DNA of 8,993 bases from G039029935 sp039029935 (GCA_039029935.1 JBCCFC010000520.1:1-8993); one strand, 5' to 3'; positions 1 through 6,068 are shown, counted from the first letter of the stretch. The notes: generated by a model not told the origin, from the sequence alone. Numbers and translations: made by a program.

Positions 1-15
1 CAAAATAACAATTGT

Positions 16-810
16 TTAAACAAAAATGTTTAAATCCGCAGGATATTGAACAAATTCTAATACCAAACCATGCGCTGGTGCTGGAGGTGATGACTGAGAA
101 CGATTTTGTGCCAGCAGTGCAGCAAAAACCTCATCTGGCGTACGCTCCCCACGTCCAACACTTAGGAGTGTCCCAACCAGATTCCGCACCATTCTCCGCA
201 GAAATGCATTTGCCGTCACTGTAAACACGAGTAAACTGGATTGACGATTAAAAGCGTTCTGTCCAGATGTAGAAAATGCCCACTCTGCGGAAATTAACTG
301 ACGGACCGTATTCTCACCTTGTGGGGGCTGTCCAAATGTCGCGAAATCATGGGTTCCAATAAGTGTATCAGAAGCCTCATTCATTGACTCGATATTTAGT
401 TGTCGATTTTCATAATATGCAAATCGGTCGGTCAATGGTGAGCGAGGAGATCGATTGTTTGGCTCATACTGAACATAATAACAGTATGTTCGGTCTATCG
501 CACTAAAGCGAGGATGAAATTGTTTGGGGGCATTTTGTAGTTGGCTAACGACAATAGATGATGGTAACGATGCGTTGATGGCTCGTTGCAATGCTGCAAT
601 ATCATGACGCCACTCAATGTGTGCCGAAAACACTTGCCCACGAGCATGAACCCCTGTATCCGTTCGACCAGAGCCAACGATTCTTGTATGCTTGGACGAG
701 ATTTTTGCAATAGCATTTTCTAGGCAACCCTGAATTGTGGGCTGGTCTGGTTGATATTGAAACCCATGAAAATCAGTTCCATCATAGGCAACTTTTCCAC
801 AAACGTACAA
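16..810 (-). CDS. truA: tRNA pseudouridine(38-40) synthase TruA, TTG start
   Basis: TruA converts uridines 38, 39 and 40 in the anticodon arm of many tRNAs to pseudouridine; it acts as a cytosolic homodimer and needs no cofactor. The 264-residue product has the family hallmarks: an N-terminal YDGTDFHGFQYQ segment (residues 9-20), the catalytic aspartate D51 in GSGRTDTGVHARGQ, RFSAIDRTYCYYV (101-113), HDFATFG (154-160) and the C-terminal NAFLRRMVRNLVGTLLSVGRG stretch (from residue 201), ending with AHGLVLEFVQYP. The start is TTG: an in-frame TAG lies five codons upstream, no ATG or GTG occurs before the conserved YDGTDFHGF block, and an AGGA sits 5 nt before the TTG. It is the last gene seen, 52 bp after rplQ, as often in bacteria. 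Its stop lies 15 bases from the window edge, so what follows is unknown. Confidence 0.96.
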   Translation of the reverse strand: MYVCGKVAYDGTDFHGFQYQPDQPTIQGCLENAIAKISSKHTRIVGSGRTDTGVHARGQVFSAHIEWRHDIAALQRAINASLPSSIVVSQLQNAPKQFHPRFSAIDRTYCYYVQYEPNNRSPRSPLTDRFAYYENRQLNIESMNEASDTLIGTHDFATFGQPPQGENTVRQLISAEWAFSTSGQNAFNRQSSLLVFTVTANAFLRRMVRNLVGTLLSVGRGERTPDEVFAALLAQNRSQSSPPAPAHGLVLEFVQYPADLNIFV

Positions 811-820
811 GGTGTTCCTA
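811..820 (-). promoter_or_regulatory. Shine-Dalgarno site that fixes the truA TTG start
   Basis: Read on the minus strand the bases are TAGGA followed by ACACC and then TTG. AGGA at 816-819 with a 5-nt gap is a normal ribosome binding site. The in-frame TAG just upstream leaves no other start, so the TTG is well supported. Confidence 0.7.
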
Positions 821-862
821 GACTAACAATAATACATACAGCAGCACTATACGAGCCTGTAC

Positions 863-1249
863 CTATTCATCAAACTCAGCGTCAACCAACTCAAGAATAA
901 CCATATCCGCAGCATCGCCGCGACGCTTGCCAATCTTCAACATGCGCGTATAGCCACCATTGCGTTCTTCATAGCGTGGTGCTAATTCATCCATGACCTT
1001 CTTGGCAATGGTTTTATCGTTCAAGTATGAAACAATTTGACGGTGTGCATGGACGCGATCAATACGACCAGAGTGACCATGCTTTGCTTTCGTGATCAGC
1101 TTTTCAGCGTCACCACGAACGGCACGAGCCTTGGCCTCCGTTGTCATAATCTGCTCATGTTTATACAATTCTTTGATCAAGTTTCGGAAGAGTGCCTTGC
1201 GGTGTCCCGTTGCCCTCCCTAAACTTCGACCTGCAACTCGATGTCGCAT
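863..1249 (-). CDS. rplQ: 50S ribosomal protein L17
   Basis: L17 is a structural protein of the large ribosomal subunit, located near the peptide exit tunnel. The product (128 residues) opens with the very conserved MRHRVAGRSLGRATGHRKALFRNL and continues with EQIMTTEAKARAVR and the GGYTRMLKIGKRRGDAADMVILELV block near its C-terminus; the length is normal. Two ATG codons stand next to each other (1252 and 1249). I prefer 1249, since it gives the canonical MRHR start and puts the AGGAG at 1257-1261 seven nt upstream, against four for 1252. The gene follows rpoA after a 78-bp spacer full of short repeats and precedes truA by about 50 bp, the usual end of the alpha operon. Confidence 0.97.
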   Translation of the reverse strand: MRHRVAGRSLGRATGHRKALFRNLIKELYKHEQIMTTEAKARAVRGDAEKLITKAKHGHSGRIDRVHAHRQIVSYLNDKTIAKKVMDELAPRYEERNGGYTRMLKIGKRRGDAADMVILELVDAEFDE

Positions 1250-1256
1250 CATCTAT

Positions 1257-1261
1257 CTCCT
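1257..1261 (-). promoter_or_regulatory. Shine-Dalgarno site choosing between two adjacent rplQ ATGs
   Basis: AGGAG on the minus strand, 4 nt before the ATG at 1252 and 7 nt before the ATG at 1249. The longer spacing and the family's usual N-terminus both favour 1249. Confidence 0.6.
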
Positions 1262-1287
1262 AAACTGCCAGTATTGAACACACTGAT

Positions 1288-1329
1288 TAAATACTGTATT
1301 GAATACTAGCTGAATACTGGTTGAATAGT
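1288..1329 (-). repeat. Four imperfect tandem copies of an 11-12 bp unit between rpoA and rplQ
   Basis: On the plus strand the words taaatact (from 1288), tgaatact (1300), tgaatact (1311) and tgaatagt (1322) lie 12, 11 and 11 bp apart; on the transcribed strand the core is AGTATTCA. The last copy ends just before the rpoA stop codon. The upstream bases CCAGTATT (1268-1275) are the exact reverse complement of AATACTGG (1313-1320), so the array can also fold back on itself. The sequence shows the repeats; any binding role is inference. Confidence 0.75.
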
Positions 1330-1330
1330 A

Positions 1331-2317
1331 TTACTCAGATTCGTCCGAAGTGAACGTACCATCCAAATACATGCTCAAATCAACACCAGGAACCGTCATG
1401 TACCCTTTTTCACTCAATTTATCCACGAGTTCATCCAAGGATTTTTTACCAAAGTTACGAATAGAAAGCATTTCTTCCTCACCTTTTTCCATCTTCTTGA
1501 GGACTTCGCCCACTTTGGTAATTCCGGCTCGTTTCAAACAGTTATAAGCACGTACAGTCAATTCCAATTCTTCAATCGGTGCATCATAAACACGGGATGG
1601 GATACCTTCTTCAACTTCTTCTTTCTGTTCAATTTCAACAGTTTCCGCACCAGCAAGCAACGACAAATGCTGGACTAAAATCGTCGCAGAGCGTCGCAGC
1701 GAGTCCTCCGGTGCCACTGTGCCATCGGTCCAGATTTCTAAGTTTAATCTATCGTAATCAGTTTGTTGACCAATACGAGTCCGTTCAACACGATACGCAG
1801 CTTTTTTAATGGGGCTAAAAATTGCATCCACAGGGATTTCCCCTAGTGGCAAGCGTGAACGTTCCTCGGCAGGGCTATAGCCTCGCCCCTTTTCGACTAA
1901 AATTTCGATATCGAGATCAACATCATTTGAATCGGCTGAAAGCAAATAAAGATCGGGATTGACAATTTCTATTTCAGGTGGGCACACCAAATCGCCAGCC
2001 GTAACCGGACCTTCATGTGTCACCTCAACATGAATCCGTACAGGGTCATCGCTGTTAGAAATCATCCGAATTTGCTTAATATTCAAAATGAGCTGTGTTG
2101 TATCTTCTCGCACATGTGGAATAGGGGAAAACTCGTGATGAATTCCACTGAGCCGAATCGATGTCGCGGCTGCACCAGATAGACTGGAGAGCAACACGCG
2201 ACGCAATGCATTACCCAGCGTAATGCCATATCCACTTTCTAACGGGCTAATCACAAAATGACCATAATTTTGGGAATTAGCAACAACTTCAATTTTTGGC
2301 AAAACCATATTAAGCAA
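1331..2317 (-). CDS. rpoA: DNA-directed RNA polymerase alpha subunit
   Basis: The alpha dimer nucleates assembly of RNA polymerase, and its C-terminal domain contacts UP elements and activators. The N-terminal domain (about 1-230) carries PLESGYGITLGNALRRVLLSS near its start and the RSRLPLGEIPVDAIFSPI block. A short acidic linker (about 231-248) leads to the C-terminal domain, where LTVRAYNCLKRAGI holds R256, the counterpart of the UP-element arginine, and SIRNFGKKSLDEL forms the helix-hairpin-helix part. At 328 residues the length is slightly above the usual 310-330. The start is uncertain. TTG at 2317 (MLNMVLPKIE) lines up in length with the MIEIEKPKIE start of Bacillus alpha; ATG at 2308 is the alternative. 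The nearest purine-rich site, GAAAGGG at 2331-2337, is 13 nt from the TTG but 22 nt from the ATG, which favours TTG. Confidence 0.96.
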   Translation of the reverse strand: MLNMVLPKIEVVANSQNYGHFVISPLESGYGITLGNALRRVLLSSLSGAAATSIRLSGIHHEFSPIPHVREDTTQLILNIKQIRMISNSDDPVRIHVEVTHEGPVTAGDLVCPPEIEIVNPDLYLLSADSNDVDLDIEILVEKGRGYSPAEERSRLPLGEIPVDAIFSPIKKAAYRVERTRIGQQTDYDRLNLEIWTDGTVAPEDSLRRSATILVQHLSLLAGAETVEIEQKEEVEEGIPSRVYDAPIEELELTVRAYNCLKRAGITKVGEVLKKMEKGEEEMLSIRNFGKKSLDELVDKLSEKGYMTVPGVDLSMYLDGTFTSDESE

Positions 2318-2337
2318 TGGTGATACTGAACCCTTTC

Positions 2338-2355
2338 TAACACTAAATCGTGTTA
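2338..2355 (-). other. Short hairpin just upstream of the rpoA ribosome binding site
   Basis: TAACAC (2338-2343) and GTGTTA (2350-2355) are exact reverse complements around a 6-nt loop, ending next to GAAAGGG (2331-2337). In the transcript it would sit directly before the binding site. It is short and AT-rich, so it could arise by chance. Confidence 0.4.
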
Positions 2356-2436
2356 TAAAACAATCACTTTAACCAGCGTTGCCATTCTCTAAGTTTGAGA
2401 TACTGATTGAGAACCTGACGGGTTTAGACAAGCATG

Positions 2437-2460
2437 AGTCCTGATAAACAAAACAGGACT
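2437..2460 (-). other. Perfect 7-bp hairpin in the rpsD-rpoA spacer
   Basis: AGTCCTG (2437-2443) and CAGGACT (2454-2460) pair perfectly around a 10-nt AT-rich loop, in the 175-bp spacer between rpsD and rpoA. The stem has four G-C pairs. No T-run follows on either strand, so it does not look like an intrinsic terminator; an RNA processing or regulatory hairpin is possible. No other signal was recognised in this spacer apart from the small hairpin next to rpoA. Confidence 0.55.
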
Positions 2461-2492
2461 GAAACAATCATAAACAACAAATAAGCAATCAG

Positions 2493-3131
2493 TTATCGAT
2501 TGTAATACTCAACAATCAGTTGCTCATTTACTTGAATATCGATATCTTCACGCGTCGGTACATTGGCAACAGAACCACTCAAACCAGCTGCATTTCGTGT
2601 AAGCCACTCCGGTGGTGTTCCTGATGATTGCATCAACTGCATTCGCTCTTTAAAATAGTTGTTGGATGCACTATTTGAACGAACCTCAATCTTATCACCA
2701 ACATTCACAATGAAGGATGGAATATCCGTCTTGTGTCCATTGACATTGAAATGTCCGTGCCGCACCAACTGACGAGCCTGAGAACGGCTGTCCGCAAAAC
2801 CAAGGCGGTAGACAACATTATCAAGACGAGTTTCTAAAATCGTCAATAAAATTGTGCCTGTCAATCCTTTACGGCGATTGGCTTCCTTAAAGTAGCGACG
2901 GAATTGTTTTTCCATAACGCCGTAAATGCGACGGGCTTTCTGCTTCTCTCGCAGCTGTAAACCGTAATCAGATGTTTTACGACGGAAAGCTGCCTGTTTG
3001 CCATGTGGCCCCGGTGGGTATGGACGTTTCTCAACCGCACATTTGGGGCTTAAACAACGTTCACCCTTTAAAAAGAGCTTTTGCCCTTCACGGCGACACA
3101 ATTTGCATACGGCGTCATTGTATTTCGCCAT
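2493..3131 (-). CDS. rpsD: 30S ribosomal protein S4, zinc-binding (Cys4) form
   Basis: S4 binds 16S rRNA directly, is one of the primary nucleators of 30S assembly, and in several bacteria represses its own mRNA. The 212-residue product starts with a Cys4 cluster, C9-x2-C12-x13-C26-x4-C31, typical of the zinc-containing form. It then has the conserved helical body (SDYGLQLREKQKARRIYGVMEKQF region, from residue 54) and the S4 RNA-binding domain, with LETRLDNVVYRLGFADSRSQARQLVRHGHFNVNG around 99-132. A linker with NNYFKER and PPEWL precedes the PTREDID...NEQLIVEYY end. That linker is longer than in E. coli and is one reason for a tentative Chloroflexota assignment. A strong GGAGG lies four nt before the ATG. 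The gene is set 187 bp after rpsK behind a structured leader. Confidence 0.97.
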   Translation of the reverse strand: MAKYNDAVCKLCRREGQKLFLKGERCLSPKCAVEKRPYPPGPHGKQAAFRRKTSDYGLQLREKQKARRIYGVMEKQFRRYFKEANRRKGLTGTILLTILETRLDNVVYRLGFADSRSQARQLVRHGHFNVNGHKTDIPSFIVNVGDKIEVRSNSASNNYFKERMQLMQSSGTPPEWLTRNAAGLSGSVANVPTREDIDIQVNEQLIVEYYNR

Positions 3132-3166
3132 TTTTCCTCCGAAATTAAAAATGGTTTAATCTAATC

Positions 3167-3196
3167 ATTCTAACAAATTTTTGTTGAATTGTGCAA
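3167..3196 (-). promoter_or_regulatory. Candidate internal promoter for rpsD-rpoA-rplQ
   Basis: On the minus strand TTGCAC (3191-3196) is followed after 18 bp by TAGAAT (3167-3172), which matches the -10 consensus at five of six positions; the -35 matches at only three. A start site just downstream would leave a leader of roughly 30 nt with the GGAGG site. In AT-rich spacer DNA such matches are frequent, so this is a weak prediction. Confidence 0.25.
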
Positions 3197-3301
3197 CTAT
3201 TTATAAAAATAGCTGTCCTAACATATAATGTTAGCAATTTATAGCACTCAGGCAATCTATACCTGATGATTGACAACAAACAAAATACTGACAATTCAAC
3301 A
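3182..3301 (-). promoter_or_regulatory. Predicted multi-hairpin mRNA leader upstream of rpsD
   Basis: TGTTGAATTGT (3182-3192) and ACAATTCAACA (3291-3301) are perfect 11-bp reverse complements that would close a 98-nt region. Within it lie three further perfect stems: 6 bp at 3197-3202/3207-3212 with a 4-nt loop, 7 bp at 3218-3224/3228-3234 with a 3-nt loop, and 5 bp at 3248-3252/3262-3266 with a 9-nt loop. All are visible in the bases. S4 is known to autoregulate through mRNA structures in Escherichia coli and Bacillus subtilis, so an S4-responsive leader is a reasonable inference. I do not recognise it as a described RNA family. Confidence 0.5.
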
Positions 3302-3318
3302 CTTAAAGCACATAAATA

Positions 3319-3723
3319 CTAAACACGTCGTTTCTTTGGAGGACGACAACCATTATGTGCTAGTGGCGTAATATCGGTGATCGATTTAACCACCAAACCT
3401 GCTGCCTGTAGTGAGCGGATTGAGCTTTCACGTCCCGGTCCTGGTCCTTTGACGTAAACATGCACTTCTTTCATGTTGAAGTCATTACGAGCAGCATTGC
3501 CCGCGCTCTGTGCTGCTAACTGCGCAGCAAAAGGTGTTGATTTACGACTACCCTTGAATCCACTTGTACCACTACTGCCCCAACACAATGTATTGCCAGC
3601 TAAATCAGTAATTGTAATAATTGTGTTGTTGAAAGAGGCATGAATATGTACCTGTCCCGCAGGTATATTCTTCTTCTCACGACGGCTAGACCGTCGATCT
3701 CGCCTACGTTGCTGACGAGCCAT
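3319..3723 (-). CDS. rpsK: 30S ribosomal protein S11
   Basis: S11 lies on the platform of the small subunit near the E site and helps select mRNA and tRNA. The 134-residue product has a basic N-terminal tail (about 1-19), the conserved GQVHIHASFNNTIITITD strand (23-40), WGSSGTSGFKGSRKSTPFAAQ (48-68), and VKGPGPGRESSIRSL (91-105). It ends in the nearly invariant HNGCRPPKKRRV; the N124-G125 pair corresponds to the site of isoaspartate formation reported for the E. coli protein. An AAAGGTAG at 3732-3739, eight nt upstream, supports the ATG. It lies between rpsM and rpsD, the standard alpha-operon order. Nothing is unusual in it. Confidence 0.97.
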   Translation of the reverse strand: MARQQRRRDRRSSRREKKNIPAGQVHIHASFNNTIITITDLAGNTLCWGSSGTSGFKGSRKSTPFAAQLAAQSAGNAARNDFNMKEVHVYVKGPGPGRESSIRSLQAAGLVVKSITDITPLAHNGCRPPKKRRV

Positions 3724-3749
3724 AGAATCTGCTACCTTTCGTATCTAAT

Positions 3750-3797
3750 CAGTGTTCTTATCATGTTGCTATTATGTACTGAGATATAAAAACACTG
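3750..3797 (-). other. Inverted repeat in the rpsM-rpsK spacer
   Basis: CAGTGTT (3750-3756) and AACACTG (3791-3797) pair perfectly around 34 nt. A competing 5-bp pairing, TCAGT (3749-3753) with ACTGA (3778-3782), uses the same left arm. The loop is long, so a stable structure is doubtful. Confidence 0.35.
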
Positions 3798-3821
3798 TGT
3801 AATTTATTCTACGTATACTAA

Positions 3822-4199
3822 TTACTTCGTGGCCTTCTTCTTACCAGCAACTGTCTTGCGAGTGCCACGTTTTGTACGTGCATTGGTACGTGTCCGTTGC
3901 CCACGAGCAGGTAAATTACGACGATGGCGTAGACCACGATAGCTACCAATCTCCATCAATCGTTTAATGTTCATGTTGACTTCACGGCGCAAATCACCTT
4001 CAACGGTGTAGTTCTGATCGATATATTCGCGCAGAGCAGTCAGCTGACTTTCTTCCAAGTTTCGCACTCGAATATTTGGATCAACCTGCGTCGCAGCTAA
4101 AATCTCTTGACTTGTTGTTAAACCAATACCATAAATATAGGTTAGTGCAATTTCAACCCGTTTATCACGAGGAATATCAACACCAGCGATACGCGCCAT
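3822..4199 (-). CDS. rpsM: 30S ribosomal protein S13
   Basis: S13 sits in the head of the 30S subunit, takes part in the bridges to the 50S subunit, and touches P-site tRNA with its basic tail. The 125-residue product begins MARIAGVDIPRDKRVEIALTYIYGIG and includes the helix-turn-helix body. It ends with the conserved LMEIGSYRGLRHRRNLPARGQRTRTNARTKRG stretch (from residue 81) and a lysine-rich end. AAGGAG eight nt upstream of the ATG is a good ribosome binding site. It follows rpmJ after 31 bp, the tightest spacing in the downstream half of the window, consistent with co-transcription. Confidence 0.97.
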   Translation of the reverse strand: MARIAGVDIPRDKRVEIALTYIYGIGLTTSQEILAATQVDPNIRVRNLEESQLTALREYIDQNYTVEGDLRREVNMNIKRLMEIGSYRGLRHRRNLPARGQRTRTNARTKRGTRKTVAGKKKATK

Positions 4200-4230
4200 A
4201 AAACCAACTCCTTAAGTATATAGAAAAGAC

Positions 4231-4344
4231 CTAACCCTGACGCTGCTTATGTTTCGGATTGTCGCAAAGCACATAAACAACACCACGTCTACGGATGATC
4301 TTACATTTTTCACACATTTTTTTAACAGATGCTCGAACCTTCAT
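4231..4344 (-). CDS. rpmJ: 50S ribosomal protein L36, zinc-binding form
   Basis: This 37-residue gene is easily missed because of its size. Its translation MKVRASVKKMCEKCKIIRRR (first 20 residues), continuing GVVYVLCDNPKHKQRQG, is an unmistakable L36. C11, C14, C27 and H32 form the zinc site of the 'C+' version of the protein. L36 binds 23S rRNA at the base of the large subunit. It ends with TAG, and a purine-rich AAGAAGGGTGG precedes the ATG. It lies between map and rpsM. In many bacteria infA stands directly before it, but here the 114 bp up to map are too short for infA. Confidence 0.96.
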   Translation of the reverse strand: MKVRASVKKMCEKCKIIRRRGVVYVLCDNPKHKQRQG

Positions 4345-4458
4345 ATGTCCACCCTTCTTTCACAACTCTGGATTTAGTTCCAGCCTTGTACTATCCTTAG
4401 CAATTAATTTTGTAGGCCGTTCCAGAATGTTAAACAACCAAACAATGATAGCACATGC
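4345..4458 (-). other. map-rpmJ spacer without infA
   Basis: These 114 bp fill the place where infA (about 72 codons) commonly stands. I see no IF1-like coding in any minus frame. The sequence holds a 5-bp hairpin (CTGGA 4368-4372, TCCAG 4379-4383), a direct repeat GTTCCAG (4377-4383 and 4419-4425) and a poor promoter-like pair (TTGTTT, 17 bp, TACAAA at 4409-4437, minus strand). None is strong evidence for a function. Confidence 0.5.
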
Positions 4459-5286
4459 CTATGGTCGCGTCAAAATTTCTGGACCATTATTTGTGATAGC
4501 CACCGTATGCTCAAAATGCGCTGCGGGGCTGCCATCTTTGCTCACAACCGTCCATTTATCTTTGAGCACTTTTGTTTTCCATGTGCCAACCTGCACCATC
4601 GGTTCAATGGCGATGACCAAACCAGGTCGCAAAACATACCCCGCATCTACATCCTGTGTGACATAATTCAACACTTGTGGCGATTCATGCATTTGCCGTC
4701 CGACACCATGTCCTGTGTATCCACGTACCACATGAAGATCGTTGCGCTCAACATGACGTTGAATGGAGCGGCTGATATCAACAATTCGTTTGCCGGGAAC
4801 AGCCTGTTTGATGCCAGCATAGAGGCTTTCCTCTGTCACTTTCATCAGTTTCTCGGCTTTTTCGTTAATCTTGCCAACCGGATAGCTCCACGCACTATCA
4901 CCAATAAAGCCACGATAGCGAGAACCGACATCAATGCTGACAATATCTCCCTGCTTGAGGATGCGTTTTTTGCTTGGAATGCCATGCACTAATTCGTTGT
5001 TCACACTGACACAGATTTGGCCTGGAAACCCTCGATACCCCATAAAGCCAGAGGTTGAGTTATATTTGTGCAGCACTTCAACGGCGACCTGTTCCAAGTC
5101 CCATGTGCTGATACCCGGCTCAACTGTTTTTCGCAAAGCCTGATGTACACGAGCGACGATTCGCCCAGCCTCTCGCATGATTTGAATTTCGCGAGGACTT
5201 TTTAGAATTGGCATTTGACGCTCTTGCTGCTGTTGCGTCATCTGCTTTTTACGTAGCGATTTTTTCTTTGTACGTGGTTTAAACAT
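4459..5286 (-). CDS. map: Type I methionine aminopeptidase with a basic N-terminal extension
   Basis: The enzyme removes the initiator methionine from new proteins with a small second residue, using two metal ions. The five metal ligands are visible: D119 (IVSIDVGS), D130 (GFIGDSAW), H193 (GYTGHGVG), E228 (IAIEPMV) and E259 (AHFEHTV). The catalytic histidines H101 (LVHGIP) and H200 (QMHESPQVL) are also present. The normal family start corresponds to residue 25 (MPILKSPREIQIMREAGRIV). Before it lies an extra stretch of 24 residues rich in Lys, Arg and Gln. The ATG at 5286 is preceded by AAGGTAG nine nt upstream, whereas M16 and M25 have no good site, so I keep the long form (275 residues). The gene follows adk after 97 bp. 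Ribosome contact by the basic tail is conceivable but unproven. Confidence 0.95.
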   Translation of the reverse strand: MFKPRTKKKSLRKKQMTQQQQERQMPILKSPREIQIMREAGRIVARVHQALRKTVEPGISTWDLEQVAVEVLHKYNSTSGFMGYRGFPGQICVSVNNELVHGIPSKKRILKQGDIVSIDVGSRYRGFIGDSAWSYPVGKINEKAEKLMKVTEESLYAGIKQAVPGKRIVDISRSIQRHVERNDLHVVRGYTGHGVGRQMHESPQVLNYVTQDVDAGYVLRPGLVIAIEPMVQVGTWKTKVLKDKWTVVSKDGSPAAHFEHTVAITNNGPEILTRP

Positions 5287-5314
5287 TAAAAGTTACTACC
5301 TTATCGTGCTACAT

Positions 5315-5344
5315 AAAAAATATGCAATCAAAACTTTGCATATT
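5315..5344 (-). terminator. Terminator-like hairpin between adk and map
   Basis: AATATGCAA (5319-5327) and TTGCATATT (5336-5344) form a perfect 9-bp stem with an 8-nt loop. On the transcribed minus strand it runs into a T6 tract (5315-5320), two of whose bases belong to the stem. The layout is that of an intrinsic terminator or attenuator reading from adk towards map. The stem has only two G-C pairs, so it is probably weak and leaky, and map continues in the same direction. Confidence 0.4.
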
Positions 5345-5360
5345 ACGCTGTTCGCGCCAG

Positions 5361-5389
5361 TAAATTAACGTCCTGAAAATAAATTAACG
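5361..5389 (-). repeat. 10-bp direct repeat across the adk stop codon
   Basis: TAAATTAACG occurs at 5361-5370 and again at 5380-5389, 19 bp apart. The second copy contains the adk stop codon. It looks like a small local duplication; no function is suggested by the sequence. Confidence 0.5.
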
Positions 5390-6043
5390 CTCCAGCAACG
5401 ACAACAGGGTTTGATTGACCTCTGCAATATCGCGATTTCCATCAATCTCATGCAAAAGCGAATGTGCAAAATAATAACCAATCAACGGTGCTGTTTGCTT
5501 ATAGTAAACATAGAGCCGAGTCTGTACAGTCTCAGGTTTATCATCATTGCGTTGATACAATTCACCGCCGTCAATATCGCAGATGCCTTCTTGCTTGGGT
5601 GGGTTTGCGTCAACATGATAAACAGCCCCACAGGTACGGCAAACACGCCGTCCGGTAATACGAGAAAGAGCTTCATCGTCATCAATCTGGATCATCGGAA
5701 CTAGATCAATGCCACCATATGGAGCGACCATTTCATCAAAGGCTTGTGCCTGCACTAGATTGCGTGGGAAACCGTCTAAGATTGCCCCTTGCTGGCAATC
5801 CTCCTGCTCAAGACGATCTGCGACCATCTTAATCGTTACTTCGTCAGGAACAAGCTGCCCCTTGTCCATATAACTCTTTGCCAAGATACCCAGCTCAGTA
5901 TCATTCCGAAGGTTATATCGAAAAATATCCCCCGTTGAAATTTGTGGCAATTTCAGCGTCTCTTCGAGAAGACGAGCTTGTGTCCCCTTCCCTGCGCCAG
6001 GTACACCAAGCAAGACCAGAAATGTTCGATTTTGTTGCGTCAT
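5384..6043 (-). CDS. adk: Adenylate kinase with zinc-binding LID domain
   Basis: Adenylate kinase interconverts ATP + AMP and two ADP in the cytosol. The 219-residue product has the P-loop GVPGAGKGT (13-21), the AMP-binding region LPQISTGDIFR (32-42), DGFPRN (90-95), the LID with TGRRVCRTCGAVYH (130-143), and ELYQRNDDKPETVQTRL (161-177). The LID carries C135, C138, C155 and D158, the Cys3-Asp zinc site with the same spacing as in the Bacillus subtilis enzyme (130, 133, 150, 153). The long form of the enzyme is thus present and complete. AGGA six nt before the ATG is a modest ribosome binding site. The gene lies between secY and map, its usual place in Gram-positive-type operons, behind a strongly structured 134-bp spacer. 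Confidence 0.97.
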   Translation of the reverse strand: MTQQNRTFLVLLGVPGAGKGTQARLLEETLKLPQISTGDIFRYNLRNDTELGILAKSYMDKGQLVPDEVTIKMVADRLEQEDCQQGAILDGFPRNLVQAQAFDEMVAPYGGIDLVPMIQIDDDEALSRITGRRVCRTCGAVYHVDANPPKQEGICDIDGGELYQRNDDKPETVQTRLYVYYKQTAPLIGYYFAHSLLHEIDGNRDIAEVNQTLLSLLER

Positions 6044-6068
6044 GTTTTTCCTATCTACGGTATGAACA

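Noticed and set aside
7..23. Overlapping palindromes AACAATTGTT and TTGTTTAAACAA at the truA stop
   Set aside because: Short and AT-rich with no loop; cannot be judged as a terminator because the window ends 6 bases later.
2437..2460. Hairpin as an intrinsic terminator for rpsD
   Set aside because: No T-run follows on the transcribed strand, and rpoA continues downstream in the same direction.
4360..4458. Open frame continuing 32 codons in frame after the map TAG stop, as if by readthrough
   Set aside because: MetAP is complete at the TAG, the extension resembles nothing known, and a run of 32 open codons is not rare in AT-rich DNA.
4295..4992. Plus-strand open frames of 123 and 161 codons opposite rpmJ and map
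   Set aside because: They lie antisense to clear genes, have no recognisable domain, and are the expected mirror of conserved coding sequence.
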